The notes under the pieces were generated by a model, which had not been told where the DNA came from, searched no databases, and saw only the letters and a program-made list of their open reading frames with translations. From NCBI GenBank assembly GCA_016169945.1, contig JADLSH010000387.1:2170001-2234000 (forward strand): DNA of 64,000 bases. The letters are read 5' to 3'. Shown here piece after piece: positions 21,049 to 31,114 of the stretch. Both the position numbers and the translations under genes were made by a program. Origin of the DNA: Trachythela sp. YZ-2020. Its lineage: Eukaryota; Cnidaria; Anthozoa; Malacalcyonacea; Clavulariidae. Numbering within the stretch: the stretch's first letter is position 1; each line of letters begins with the position of its first letter.

Positions 21049-21687
21049 TTAGGCTTTTGAGTTTCTTTTTGATATTGTTTCGTTGCTGCGGAAGATGTCG
21101 ATCGCTCGGGAGAATGTTAGCTGGCGGTCCTGTAGAAGTTTCTTTTGAGTAGCGTTGTCATTTATTCCAAGCACTAAACGATCACGGATGAGAGAGTCGG
21201 GCAAACAGGCACAAAAATTGCAAGTCTGGGCTAATTTTCTCGGCGCTGTAACATATTGATCGGTTGTTTCCTCGTCACTTTTCTGTCGGCTATTGAAGAC
21301 GTATCGTTCGTACGTTTCGGTTGTCTCTCCGAGGCACAATTCACTTAATTTCTTAACGAGAACTTCGTATTTGGTGCGATCCTCATCTGTACGAAAGTCC
21401 ATCCCTTCGAATATTTCCAAGGCGTCTTCGCCAATACATGAGAGAAATGTTGCTGTCTTACAAGTTTCTTCGGAGCGGTTTAGCCTCGCAACAATTGCAT
21501 AATTGTCCCACGAACGTTTGAATCCCTTCCAGTTTGTAGTTAAATTTCGGTCAATCTGCCGTGGTTTGGGCATTGATAATCCCGCTGGCAAAGGTGGTTG
21601 CTGTGCGCTCGCGGCCATCGACGGCGTTGTTTCGATTTCAGAGCTGTTACTTTCAGATAAATAGATAGATTTATTAAAATAACACAT
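21049..21687 (-). CDS. Gypsy gag (capsid) fragment, open
   Basis: 212 residues. After about 23 residues contributed by the adjoining LINE tail, the frame reads as a gypsy capsid: LTTNWKGFKRSWDNYAIVARL, CIGEDALEIFEGMDF, DEETTDQYVTAPRKLAQTC and LIRDRLVLGINDNATQKKLL. This retrotransposon-gag pattern is common in invertebrate gypsy elements. The Met at 21687 belongs to inserted LINE sequence; the gag start is probably MAASAQQPPL at about 21618. The frame ends at a stop at 21049 before the zinc knuckles. Confidence 0.85.
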   Translation of the reverse strand: MCYFNKSIYLSESNSSEIETTPSMAASAQQPPLPAGLSMPKPRQIDRNLTTNWKGFKRSWDNYAIVARLNRSEETCKTATFLSCIGEDALEIFEGMDFRTDEDRTKYEVLVKKLSELCLGETTETYERYVFNSRQKSDEETTDQYVTAPRKLAQTCNFCACLPDSLIRDRLVLGINDNATQKKLLQDRQLTFSRAIDIFRSNETISKRNSKA

Positions 21688-22620
21688 GGCAGCCTAAAAG
21701 GCTGAATTGCGTGCTAGATTTTACAAAGAAAAGTAATTAAAATTTATTTCTAATTTACAGGTGAAGGTTTACAAATATATAACTATAAGCTAAAAAAGGG
21801 TTACATTATTTACAGAGATATATTAGAAACTAATATTTGCTAAAACTAAAAGTCAAATTTGATCGTTTATATGCTTTACCGATGAAGGGATAAAAGTGTT
21901 TCTAAATCTTATTGTTTTGTTCTGTGGGGGGACAAATGTTCTTAAGTGTCTAATGTTTTAATTTGAGAAGAATCTTGATGGTATAAGATCGTGCATGTTA
22001 GCCACTGGTGTTGAGATGATTTCATTAAACAGTTTCTCGCATGCGTCGACACGCCTGTCCCTTAAAGTTTTAATCCCACATTTATCTAAGCAATCCGCAA
22101 ATTTGACAGATAAGAAGGTAGGGCAAAATGGAAGACTTGGCAGCTAAATTCCATAACTGGTCTGACGTAGGTAAGGTAGAAATGAATTATATCAGCTTCA
22201 GGGACGTGAGCGCGTTTCAACTGAATAATGAAATAGATGCGTTTGTTGACTTTCTTGATTATATTAATTAAATGTTGGCTCCACTTCAGATCATTGGTTA
22301 TCGTCAGTCCTAAAATTCTGGCATGGTTGACTACTTCAATTTAACCTGAGCAAATCTTGAGGCGAGGAAATTCTTTCTCATCTTTTGTGAAGCTAATCAC
22401 AAGTCCTTGCACTTAGAAGCATTTAGTTGCATCTTATTTTCTACAGACCAATTTTGAACGTGATCGACTGAATCTTGAATTTTCGTCCTTGTGAACAAGT
22501 TCTGATACAGTAGTATCGTCCATGTATTTCCAACGCTCATGTGGGGGGCAGAGGTAATTTATCATGAGGTCATTCGGTCATATTTTCTCGTTAGTGGGTT
22601 CTTGCATGACACCATGTTTT
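21655..22620 (-). pseudogene. Decayed L2-like LINE 3' part, minus strand
   Basis: Broken frames on the minus strand show KYMDDTTVSELV (motif C, YMDD), ARILGLTITNDLKWSQH (thumb) and KKVNKRIYFIIQLKRA...LTYVRPVMEFSCQ (C-terminal LINE signature). The 3' end is a TATCTATT-type simple tail at 21655-21672. Many stops. It is inserted in the gypsy 5' region just upstream of gag. Confidence 0.85.
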
Positions 22621-22689
22621 AAAGCTACTTTTCTTGCTCTATTAATATGTATATTTCATTTAATAATTCCGTGTTATGTACGCTACAAA

Positions 22690-24714
22690 ATACTAATAAA
22701 GGAAATCAATTTAATGAAATACGTGTGAGGCGTGGAAAACCGGGTTCAAAACAAGCTTTTTCTTAATGGTTAACGTAAATGAATTGGTTGGAACTCTATC
22801 AAACTGAACAATGTGAAGAAAAATTAAACATTTTTCAAAATGTCATATTATCTGGTCTTGAAAGCAGAGAGCTTTTTGCCAGAGTGATCGTGTCCTCTAT
22901 CGAAATCTTCGTAATCGAGTTACCAAAGAAGGAAATAAATTAAAAGCTAATTTTCTTAAATCTAAATTAGATGAATTGAAATTGGGCAAGAAAAAAAATG
23001 GTGGGATACCATAAAACAACTAGCTGCTTATCCTAGAAAAAGTCTCCTTCGTCAATGGTAGTCAATGGCCAGATAATTAGTGGGAAAGAACTTACTGAAA
23101 CAATAAATGATGTTTTGTTTCAGTTACCCAACATCTTGACCCATTACCTTCTTCTTCCGTTGATTTCCAAACCAAGAATATCTATATCTATAATATCTAT
23201 CGAGGTATACCATAAATTATCCTCCGTCTCTACGTAAAAGTCACCTGGACCGGATGATATCCCTAACTGGGTGCTCAAGATTAACGCAATGGTGCTAGCC
23301 TCTACCAGTAGCATCTATTTTAAACGCCTCTATCCAACAATCATCGGTTCCTACCATATGGAAAAGGGCGGACGTTATCCCTATCCAAAAGGTAAATCAT
23401 CTAAAGGATGTTAAATCTGATTTACGCTCAATTTCCCTTACAGCTACCTTGGTTAAAATTTGTGAACAATTTATTGCTGACTGGTTGATCAGATCGATTA
23501 GCGACAAGATTGACAAGAGACAATTTGGCTCGTTAAAAGGATCATCAACAACCCATGCGTTGCTGAGTCTAATTCATTATATCTTATGTAAAACAGATGG
23601 TTCGGGAAATGTAATAAGGGTCTTCCTACTTGATTTCGCGAAAGCGTTCGACCTTATTGATCATGTTATACTTTTAAGTAAACTTGCTTCCATGGATGTT
23701 CCACAAGTTATAATAAATTGGATACGCAACTTTCTCACCAATCGAGAGCAACGTGTGAGAATAAGTACCCATGTATCCGATTGGAAGAGAGTTCATGGAG
23801 GCGTGCCACAAGGGACAGTACTTGGACCACTCTTCTTTTTAGTCATGATAAATGACCTACTCGAGAGTTGGAATGATCGTTGGAAATATGTCGATGATAC
23901 GAGTGTTAGTGAATGCGTTGAGCCTAACGGTATATCCAATCTACAGGAAATGGTCAATTATATTTGTACGTGGACAGTCAACAATAATATGAAGCTAAAT
24001 ATCTCCAAATGTAAGGAGCTCAGTAAAGATAAGAGGTTTTTCCTACCTTTAAAGGTAGCTGACAAAACAATCGATCGTGTGGATTCTGCACGAATTTTGG
24101 GTACAACACTTCAAAGCAATATGAAATGGTATATTCATGCATGTGGAGAGAATTATAAAGAAAGTCAGTAAACGGCTGTATATGTTGAGAATACTAAGAA
24201 GATCCAATGCGAAGATGGAAACATTGATAACTATTTACATAACAGTGATCAGGCCAATATTAGAATGTGCCTGCCAGGCATGGCATTATAATATTCAAGA
24301 TTACTTACGAAATGACATTGAGAGAGTCCAAAAATGAGTTTTAAAATAACAGTACCTTCACTTCATGAACGCCGTGAAAAATTATGTGAACAATTCTTTC
24401 AGAAGAATAAGAATAGTGACCACTCGATTGAACTATTCCCTGAACTCAAGTTAATAAACTACGATTTGAGATATGTGGACAAATATAATAAGTATGCGTG
24501 TAAAACGGGTCGATTTAAAAACTCCTTTTTACCCCAAATGATTTTAAAACAAAATAAATTTAGTCTATGATAATTTGTACATAATAGTAGCACAATTTTT
24601 AGCTTAGTACATTTTTATCGTGTAATCACCTTATAGTATCTATATATTGTTAGAACCTTTGTAATTTAACCTTTTAGGTTACAAAAAAGTGTTCAAGTTA
24701 TTAAATTCAAGTTT
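22690..24714 (+). pseudogene. L2-like LINE, 5'-truncated, between gypsy and tRNA-Pro
   Basis: The pre-RT region (about 22850-23300, broken frames) is followed by a 240-residue open RT frame, 23449-24171. It contains KRQFGSLKGSST, FLLDFAKAFDLIDH (motif A), GVPQGTVLGPLFF (motif B) and KYVDDTSV (motif C, YVDD). The C-terminal LINE region (KKVSKRLYMLRILRRS, RPILECACQAWHY) is in another frame from 24137, followed by the tail frame 24334-24570. The 3' end abuts tRNA-Pro at 24720. Related to, but distinct from, the LINE at 24851. Confidence 0.88.
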
Positions 24715-24719
24715 AATGT

Positions 24720-24791
24720 GGGCTTGCACGGGAATCGAACCCGTAACCTCTCGCACCCGAAGCGAGAATCATACCACTAGACCAGCAAGCC
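24720..24791 (-). tRNA. tRNA-Pro(CGG)
   Basis: 72 nt on the minus strand. The acceptor stem GGCTTGC/GCAAGCC is perfect. The anticodon stem CTCGC/GCGAG encloses loop TTCGGGT, anticodon CGG (codon CCG). The T loop GGTTCGATTCC is the B box; one T-stem pair is a wobble compared with the copy at 26280. A LINE ends within 10 bp of its 3' end, so the native terminator has been replaced by LINE sequence. Confidence 0.93.
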
Positions 24792-24850
24792 GTTGTCGTA
24801 CGTATTATGATAAATTTTAACCGTATTCCGTCACTGTGGCGCAATCGGTT

Positions 24851-26120
24851 TGGGCCACCAAAAACCATCGAAGAAGTTCTCCGCCCTATATCCCTCACAT
24901 CTCAGGTATCGAAATCATGGAAGGGTTCTCCTTGAAGAAATTATTACGACAAATTTCCAGCAAACTTGATCATTTCCAATATGCCAAGAAAGGTTGCTCT
25001 CCGACCCAAGCTCTGGTTTCCTTCCTTCATAATATATTAGAAGCACTGGACAGAGGAAATTGCCCCATTCGGGCTTTCTTTGCTGATTTCAGCAAAGGCT
25101 TTGATCTGGTGGATCACAATGTTCTGTTTACAGAAATGGATAAAACGTTCACAATGCGTAAGGATAAAAAACACCATGTCTGATTATAAGGTTCTGAATG
25201 GTGGTATACCCCAGGAACAAAACTTGACCCATATTATTTGCTATTTTAGTTAATTCCCTAGTTGATGCATGGTATTTCAGAATAAAATATGTAGATGACC
25301 TATCAGTTGCCGAAGTAATTCCACGATGTTCACCTAGTGTAATGCCGTATATTGTGAGCGACATTCATCAACTTGCTAGTGATAGGGGTACGCGTCTTAA
25401 CCCTAAGAAATGTAAGGAAATGCTTTTTAATACTCTACAATATCGTTTGCCCATTCGATCCTCAAATTTTGTCGGCGATCGCGCCATTGAATCTGTAGAG
25501 TCTTTTAAGCTTCTGGGTGTTACCTTCCGTGGCGACCTAACTTGGTCAACTCACTGTAATTATATAAGTAAGAAAGCATCCAAACGATTATATATTATTC
25601 GTCAGTTTAGTAAAGCAGGTTACTGTATAAATGATCTGCTAACTGTTTATTGTAGTTTGATAAGACCAATTCTAGAGTATGATGTCCCTGTATGGTCTGC
25701 TCTTCCCTTATACTAAAGTGATAGTATAGAATCAATTCAGAAAATGGCAATGGGAATAATGTTTATGTCATATGATATGTCTTACGATTCCTGCGTAAAG
25801 AAGGTTAATCTGGACCCTTTATATAAGAGGAGGTCTGACATTTGCGAGAAATTTGTTAGAGATAATAACAAAAAGGCCCATGATTGGAACCGTTTTTGAA
25901 GTTTGTTAATCACTCTATTGATCACGGGTACAATCTACGATCTGGCACGGCATCTGTCTGCTCCACCATCCTTAAGACTCTGAGATTGTCAAAAGTTGTA
26001 ACTCATAACTATAGCTAGATTTAATGCAATTATAATAGTATTACTTGTATTTTATACCTTATAATCATGTAAAAATCTTGTAATTCAGTTTTACTGCCAT
26101 GAGTGAGATTTAATAAACCA

Positions 26121-26157
<37 letters not shown>
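24851..26157 (+). pseudogene. L2-like LINE inserted in tRNA-Asn
   Basis: 5'-truncated to the RT palm: AKKGCSPTQALVSFL and FFADFSKGFDLVDHNVLF (motif A), broken frames through motif B, KYVDDLSVAEV (motif C, YVDD, about 25290), then an open frame 25342-25716 with LNPKKCKEML, LLGVTFRGDLTW, KKASKRLYIIRQF and LIRPILEYDVPVW. The 3' end is an (ATT)n tract. Stops and frameshifts make it dead. Known: 5' truncation and simple 3' tails result from target-primed reverse transcription. Confidence 0.9.

Positions 26158-26159
<2 letters not shown>
26112..26159. repeat. (ATT)n microsatellite, LINE 3' tail
   Basis: About 15 ATT repeats at the exact 3' end of the LINE, directly followed by the tRNA-Asn T arm. 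Fits a LINE family that ends in a short-repeat tail. Confidence 0.92.
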
Positions 26160-26279
26160 GATGGTTCGAATCCATCCAGGGACGTGCTTGAAAAGAGTAG
26201 GTGTTGAAAAAGTTTTACGAAATCAAAATTGTAATGAAATTTCAAGCAGAAATTCAAAACGGAAGAGTCTACTCAATGT

Positions 26280-26351
26280 GGGCTTGCACGGGAATCGAAC
26301 CCGTGACCTCTCGCACCCGAAGCGAGAATCATACCACTAGACCAGCAAGCC
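26280..26351 (-). tRNA. tRNA-Pro(CGG)
   Basis: 72 nt, same structure as the copy at 24720 with a fully paired T stem (CACGG/CCGTG). Anticodon CGG. A TTTT run lies within 30 bp of its 3' end on the minus strand. The 3' half of the split tRNA-Asn lies 95 bp away in convergent orientation. Confidence 0.95.
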
Positions 26352-26875
26352 ACTGTCTTACGTATTATCATAAATTTTCCTTTCCTAGATTTTATAATAT
26401 TTCCGCATGCGACATAGACATGATTTGGAATATAATTTTGTGTTGTGGCCGCAATATATTAACCATATTCGAATCATGGTCACGGCAGTTACTTCTGTTT
26501 GAGGAAGATTGAAATTGAATCAAATGCTCTTATGTATATCTTTTGTCCTAGTCACTTTATCTTTGAAGGTGAGAATGTGTTTGGCACTTAAGGCCGATAG
26601 GAATAACATTTTGCTTTGTAGCCTACATTGGTCATTGGTTGTGGCCGTGATATATTAACTAGATTCGAATCCTGTTCACTTCAGTTACTTCTGTTGAGGA
26701 AGATTTAAATTGAACCAAATACTCTTGTGTATATCTTTTGTCCTAGTCACTTTATCTTTGAAGGTGAGAATGTGTTTGGCACTTAAGGCCGATAGGAATA
26801 ACATTTTACTTGACAAGCAAGCTGCCGTAGGCTTCACACTGATATTCTTGGGGAATCAAGTTTAAAGCGTATTCC

Positions 26876-26881
26876 GTTTCT

Positions 26882-26925
<44 letters not shown>

Positions 26926-26949
26926 ATGGTTCGAATCCATCCAGGGACG
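26876..26949 (+). tRNA. tRNA-Asn(GTT)
   Basis: 74 nt. Acceptor GTTTCTG/CAGGGAC (two wobble pairs), anticodon stem TTCGG/CCGAA with loop CTGTTAA (GTT), and T arm with GGTTCGAATCC. Differs from the 7214 copy at a few positions in the acceptor and T stems. A TTTT lies about 14 bp downstream. Confidence 0.95.
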
Positions 26950-27048
26950 TGCTTCATCAAATATTTTGAGAAAGAGTATGTGCCAGCAAGTTTTTTACAA
27001 AATCATATTTTTTTTCGAAATTTGAAGGAGAAGTTAAAGTCGGAATGT

Positions 27049-27124
27049 GGGCTTGTTGAAGTCCTCGATGTGAGCTTCCCCGTGACTTCTCGCACCCGAA
27101 GCGAGAATTATACCACTAGACAAG
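27049..27124 (-). pseudogene. tRNA-Pro-like pseudogene
   Basis: The anticodon arm and D arm match tRNA-Pro (CGCACCCGAAGCGAGAATTA on the plus strand), but the T arm and both acceptor strands are scrambled. Confidence 0.75.
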
Positions 27125-27410
27125 ATTAAAGTCTTAAGTATTATCATAAATTTTCCTTTCCTACATTTTATAGTATTTCCTCCTGCGTCAAGGATATGAT
27201 TTGGAATATAATTATAGAATGTTTTTGAAGGCAAATGGAAATTGTTCGTTCTCTTTTGCTGCAATCGCACAGTGTGGTTAGTACATTGCGTTGTGGTCGC
27301 AATAAATTAACTAGGTTCAGATCTTTAATTGTCATGGCAGTTATTCCGTTTGAGGAAGATTGAAATGGAACCAACTGTTCTTGTGTATATCTTTTTTCAT
27401 GGTAACTTTG

Positions 27411-27478
27411 TCTTTGGCGTCGGTTAGCGCGTTATACTGTTACCCGAAACGTTGATGGTTCGAATCCATCGAGGAACG
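27411..27478 (+). pseudogene. tRNA-Asn-like pseudogene
   Basis: D-arm GTCGGTTAGCGCGTT and T-arm GATGGTTCGAATCCATC match tRNA-Asn. The 5' acceptor strand is lost, and the anticodon stem is disrupted (ATACTGTTACCCGAAA). Confidence 0.8.
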
Positions 27479-27593
27479 TGCTTCACCATAAATTTTTAAA
27501 AAGGGCACAATATATGTGTTAAAAGCTTTTTACGAAATCAAATTCTATCGAAATTTCAAGCAGACGTTCAAGAGAAGAGAGGCCACTCAATAT

Positions 27594-27631
27594 GGGTCAT
27601 GGCGAGAATCATACCACTAGACCAGCAAGCC
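27594..27631 (-). pseudogene. tRNA-Pro fragment
   Basis: Only the 5' acceptor strand, D arm and 5' side of the anticodon stem remain (CATACCACTAGACCAGCAAG on the plus strand). Confidence 0.75.
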
Positions 27632-27689
27632 ATTGTCCTACGTATTGTCATAAATTTTTCTTTCCTAGATTTTATAATATTTTCACCTG

Positions 27690-28185
27690 CGTCTTTCCTT
27701 TCTAAAAATCAGTTCCTTGCATTTGCTTGGGTTACTTGATATAGCAGAGTTTTCTTCAGACCAGGTTAGAAATTCATTGACCAAATCAATTGAGCTATCA
27801 CAATTCTTCCCTACGGAAGCAACGATGGTGGAGTCCTCCGCATATTTGAAAAGAGAATGTGTATTGTTATATTATTCCATTTCAAGATCATTAAAAAAGA
27901 TGTTGAAAAGATAGGGACCGCTTACACTGCCCTGGGTTGCCCCCTTGTTGACTTTTTTCCAGCTATAGAGTGATGGTTATTAAAGCAGATTGGCTGTTGT
28001 CTGCCGCATAAAAAGCTATGCTACGAGTTCACAATATAAGGGTTTAATGGTAACCTTTTCAAATTTATCAGACAGCAAATTATGGTTCACTGAGTGAAAT
28101 GCCTTGCTAAAGTCCATTGTGAATAAACGCACAGCTTTACAATCATTGTCGTCTAAATATTTACAAACATGCAATACCCTATGTC
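27690..28185 (-). pseudogene. Decayed LINE RT fragment, minus strand
   Basis: Broken minus-strand frames give [17 protein letters not shown] (motif A, about 28080-28130), a degenerate motif B ([17 protein letters not shown] over two frames, about 27920-27950) and a FKYAEDS-like motif C (about 27840). Probably a CR1/L2-group element truncated at both ends; stops throughout. Confidence 0.75.
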
Positions 28186-28244
28186 ATCTGGGGGATGGGA
28201 AGGACGGGGATTGATAGATTGGTAGAGAGATTGACGTACCGACA

Positions 28245-28377
28245 ATTCATATTTAGTCACTTGAAATTGCCTTAAGACCCTTAAGTCTCCTTAAATTACC
28301 TTAAGTCGCCTAACGTCGTAGCGATTTTGGCGCCCGAAATCGCAGAGATTTAGGATCCCGGAGTAGGCCTATTTCCT
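28245..28377. repeat. Solo end related to the 54469-58049 TIR element
   Basis: Several CTTAAGTC/CTTAAATT-type short repeats followed by AGGATCCCGGAGTAGGCCTAT. This parallels the right end of the 54.5-58.05 kb element (repeats of TTAAGGCGA, then AGATCCCAGAGCAGGCCTAT). I infer a diverged or partial copy; the partner end was not found. Confidence 0.55.
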
Positions 28378-28379
28378 TG

Positions 28380-29525
28380 GTCGTGCATTGTTTTTGAAGT
28401 GGGCAGATAGAATACTCGAATTCCTGCCAGAGGGCCTAAAATGTCTAAAAAATGTATATAAATTTCCGTTCGAGTATTCCATCTACTACCACCTTCTAAC
28501 TTAACATATTTACTTAACAACACCGGATGGAAATGCGCAGATACAAAAACACTATTCTAAGTCTAACCCACTGTACATTTGACCGGCTATTTTCTCAACT
28601 TAATTGACAAACAGTTTCAGCATAAAATTTTTAACAGGAACACAGTTAAAAGGTCAGCTACAGTTGCATGAACCATGTCACGTCCATAATCACAAAACAC
28701 AATGCGCGCGCATAATCAGGAAAACCTAACAACAGAGCATGGATACAAACAGTTGCAACTGCAGAATTAAGAATACACCTTCAAAAAACATAAAGAAAAC
28801 CTATATTTTCAGTAGAGATGTACACACTTTTTTCAAGATTATGGTAGCTACAAAGTCTAGCAATCAATTGTTTTGGCCTGGGGTTTCTTATAATATCTTG
28901 GTTTCAAGATGTTAATCTTCTGATTAGGTTTTATATTATAACGTCATCCATTTATTTCATGTTACATGGTATTACTAAACATGCTTTTCTAAAAGAAAGC
29001 TTCCTTGGTTATGAATTATAGTTCTACAGCACTGGAAGTAACTGGCTTATTACTAAATAGACTGGTACTGTATAATACAAAACTGAGGGGAAATATATCA
29101 GGCGTTACATTATTTGAACAACATGTATAAATATAATATATAATTGCGTTATTGTGTAGCAAAGGGACTTGGGAAGCCTGCATGAGAAAGTGGGAATTTT
29201 AATAATTCAGTAGCCACTATAATGTTGGACGTCTTGTCAAAACAACTAAGCATAAATTGTACCAACATGTGCAACAACGGTCATTCTGTAGTTTATACAT
29301 ACAGTACAGCATGTTGAAACTCCAAGATACATTAGTTGAAAACGTCTGGCCATAATCGGAGGGTCTGCATGGTAAGAATGAGATGAGGAATTTAGGTTAG
29401 GGTAAGCTGAATGGGTTCGACTCAAGATTTTATTTTCTATGCTATCTTTATTATCTCACCAACCTTCACCAAACTGCAACTTGCAGGTTAGACACTCTAT
29501 TACCTGATTTATTTCAAAATATTTG
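28380..29525. other. No gene recognised
   Basis: AT-rich. Contains a loose inverted repeat (AGATAGAATACTCGAA at about 28407 and its near inverse at about 28470-28490). No coding signal. Confidence 0.5.
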
Positions 29526-29529
29526 TCAT

Positions 29530-29760
29530 AAAATTTGTTTAATGTCTATTTTGATATATAGTATAATTGTTTATTTTTTGGTGTTATACATAAAGTTGAC
29601 AACAAAATGCCTGGACCTTTGCACACACTGAATGAAAAAAACATTTTTAGACAGTTAAACTGACGTTTTGCCTCATTTAAGATAATGTAGAGACAGATTG
29701 GGCATGGAAGGTAGGGGGAGGGAGAAGGCCTATCAACCCCCTTCAGCGGCTTGAAAACAG
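29530..29760 (+). repeat. Dispersed repeat, copy 1
   Basis: Diverged direct copy of 30843-31110. Shared strings include TCTATTTTGATATATAG, CATAAAGTTGACAACAAAAT, TGCACACACTGAATG-like text and GTGTAGAGACAGAT. No ORF, so nature unknown. Confidence 0.75.
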
Positions 29761-29774
29761 AGTGAGATTCTAAC

Positions 29775-29875
29775 TAACCCGTAGGCATTAACCCTAACTA
29801 TAGCCCAAGCAACCTTTGTCAATTGGGTGGTTTGGCCTGTTAAGGCTTTCCGTCCACCTCATAGTGGTAACATAA
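29775..29875. repeat. SINE-like fragment
   Basis: CTGTTAAGGCTTTCCGTCCA followed by CCTCATAGTGGTAA matches about 740-770 of the window almost exactly. Too short to place in a family. Confidence 0.55.
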
Positions 29876-29879
29876 TCAA

Positions 29880-30840
29880 CTATAAATTCTCTTTAGTCAT
29901 TTACAACTGTAGTTGGCTCCCGTATGTTGGTCCCTATAAACCTGTTAATTGGAAATAATTAATGTTATATTCGTTTCTGGTTATAGGAGATCTGGAAGAA
30001 AAAGGATTCAAACCATCTGGCGATCAAATATATTTAGACATAAAATTGAGGTTCGGTGCATGGATATGTCTAGAAGCCTCATTATCAGTGACATTTTGGT
30101 CAATGCCGCCTCCCCGATCCTTTCTAAACAGTTTTAATAGCAACCATTTTTTGCCAGACACATATATGTATATAAACATGAACAGACGTGTATTTGTACT
30201 TTAAAGCAGAAGTAGTGGTGGTATACACTGCATGTGTTCGTGTAACACGATCTCCCACTATCAAGTAAACATTATGTTCATTTGATATACTCGAGGATGC
30301 ACTTTATGAATTTTAGTTAATATATGCTATATACATATTATGTTTAGTATGATTTTTATCCAATCATTGCGCTGTTAATTTCATTTAGACATCGTAATTA
30401 TTGAATAAAAGTCATACTAGACAGTGCTTTCTTAATTGTGATTTTTTGAAGATTATTTGTTTGACAACTGAAGTGGGGAGACTTTTCCGTGATTCAGCCA
30501 GTCCCCCCTCATTGGTGGGAGGAGGCCTATAAACAGGCCTCCCCTTGCGTTCCGACTCTTGGAGTTTTTAATATATCGCTGATCATGAAGAAAACGGTTT
30601 GATAAAAATGTATTGTTTGCAGACATGAACAAAAACACAAAAAGTAGTAATTTATCAGTCGAAGAGTATGTGTACGACAAAACTTCAGATACGCGTTTAC
30701 AGCATATTTTCATGCTTGCAGGAGCCTGTTACGCATAAAATACCCATGCAGGAAAATTGGGTCCTGCACTTAAAGGGTTTGATGTTATTCATAGCGGCGG
30801 ACAAGCGGCTGCGGTCAAAGTTTTTAAAAGATACTAGAAG
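29880..30840. other. No gene recognised
   Basis: Small open stretches only. Contains the perfect hairpin GGAGGCCT...AGGCCTCC at about 30521-30542. I see no exon with convincing splice sites and coding pattern. Confidence 0.45.
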
Positions 30841-30842
30841 CT

Positions 30843-31110
30843 AATAGAAAATTGTTTTAATATCTATTTTGATATATAGCTTATATTTATAGGTGTTACT
30901 GATATGCATAAAGTTGACAACAAAATGGCTGCATGGTCCTTCGCACACACTGAATGGAAACGGTTCTATATTTTGCACATTTTAGACAGGTAGATTTGGT
31001 ATATTTAGTATATATATTTTAGATAGTGTAGAGACAGATCAGTCATAGGATGAAGGGAGGGAGGGAAGGAGGGGGTTAATCAAAAGTCCACCAACTCCCT
31101 TCAACGCCAA
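30843..31110 (+). repeat. Dispersed repeat, copy 2
   Basis: Second copy of the repeat at 29530-29760, about 40 bp longer because of an AT-rich insertion, followed by a purine-rich GGGAGGGAGGGAAGGAGG run. Confidence 0.75.
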
Positions 31111-31114
31111 TACA

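Larger units (their letters stand above)
7365..22665 (-). mobile_element. Minus-strand Ty3/gypsy element, split by nested insertions
   Basis: Gag, nucleocapsid, protease and RT lie at 21690-19690; RNase H and integrase lie at 9395-7680, on the same strand and in the right order. The RT C-terminal end at about 19692 (GPEILR) and the RNase H start at about 9390 are the two sides of one break made by a plus-strand LINE (9396-19685). About 46 bp are shared at 7370-7415 and 22621-22665, starting just after a TG in both, and may be remnants of the two LTRs. A second LINE sits at 21655-22620. The whole set lies in a tRNA-Asn/Pro spacer. Outer borders are approximate. Confidence 0.75.
24830..26184 (+). 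pseudogene. tRNA-Asn split by a LINE insertion
   Basis: 24830-24850 matches the first 21 bases of tRNA-Asn (one acceptor mismatch), and 26158-26184 matches its T arm and 3' acceptor strand. The middle, including the anticodon arm, is gone. Everything between is an L2-like LINE ending in (ATT)n. The insertion therefore entered the D loop and was accompanied by a deletion of about 28 bases of the gene. Confidence 0.88.
24715..27700. repeat. tRNA-Asn/tRNA-Pro repeat array, right part
   Basis: Holds in order tRNA-Pro (24720), split tRNA-Asn (24830/26158), tRNA-Pro (26280), spacer, tRNA-Asn (26876), degenerate Pro (27049), spacer, degenerate Asn (27411) and degenerate Pro (27594). The spacer repeats include GATTTGGAATATAATT, TTTTGTCCTAGTCACTTT and GTTTGGCACTTAAGGCCGAT. 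Part of the spacer is duplicated within 26520-26830. Confidence 0.85.
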
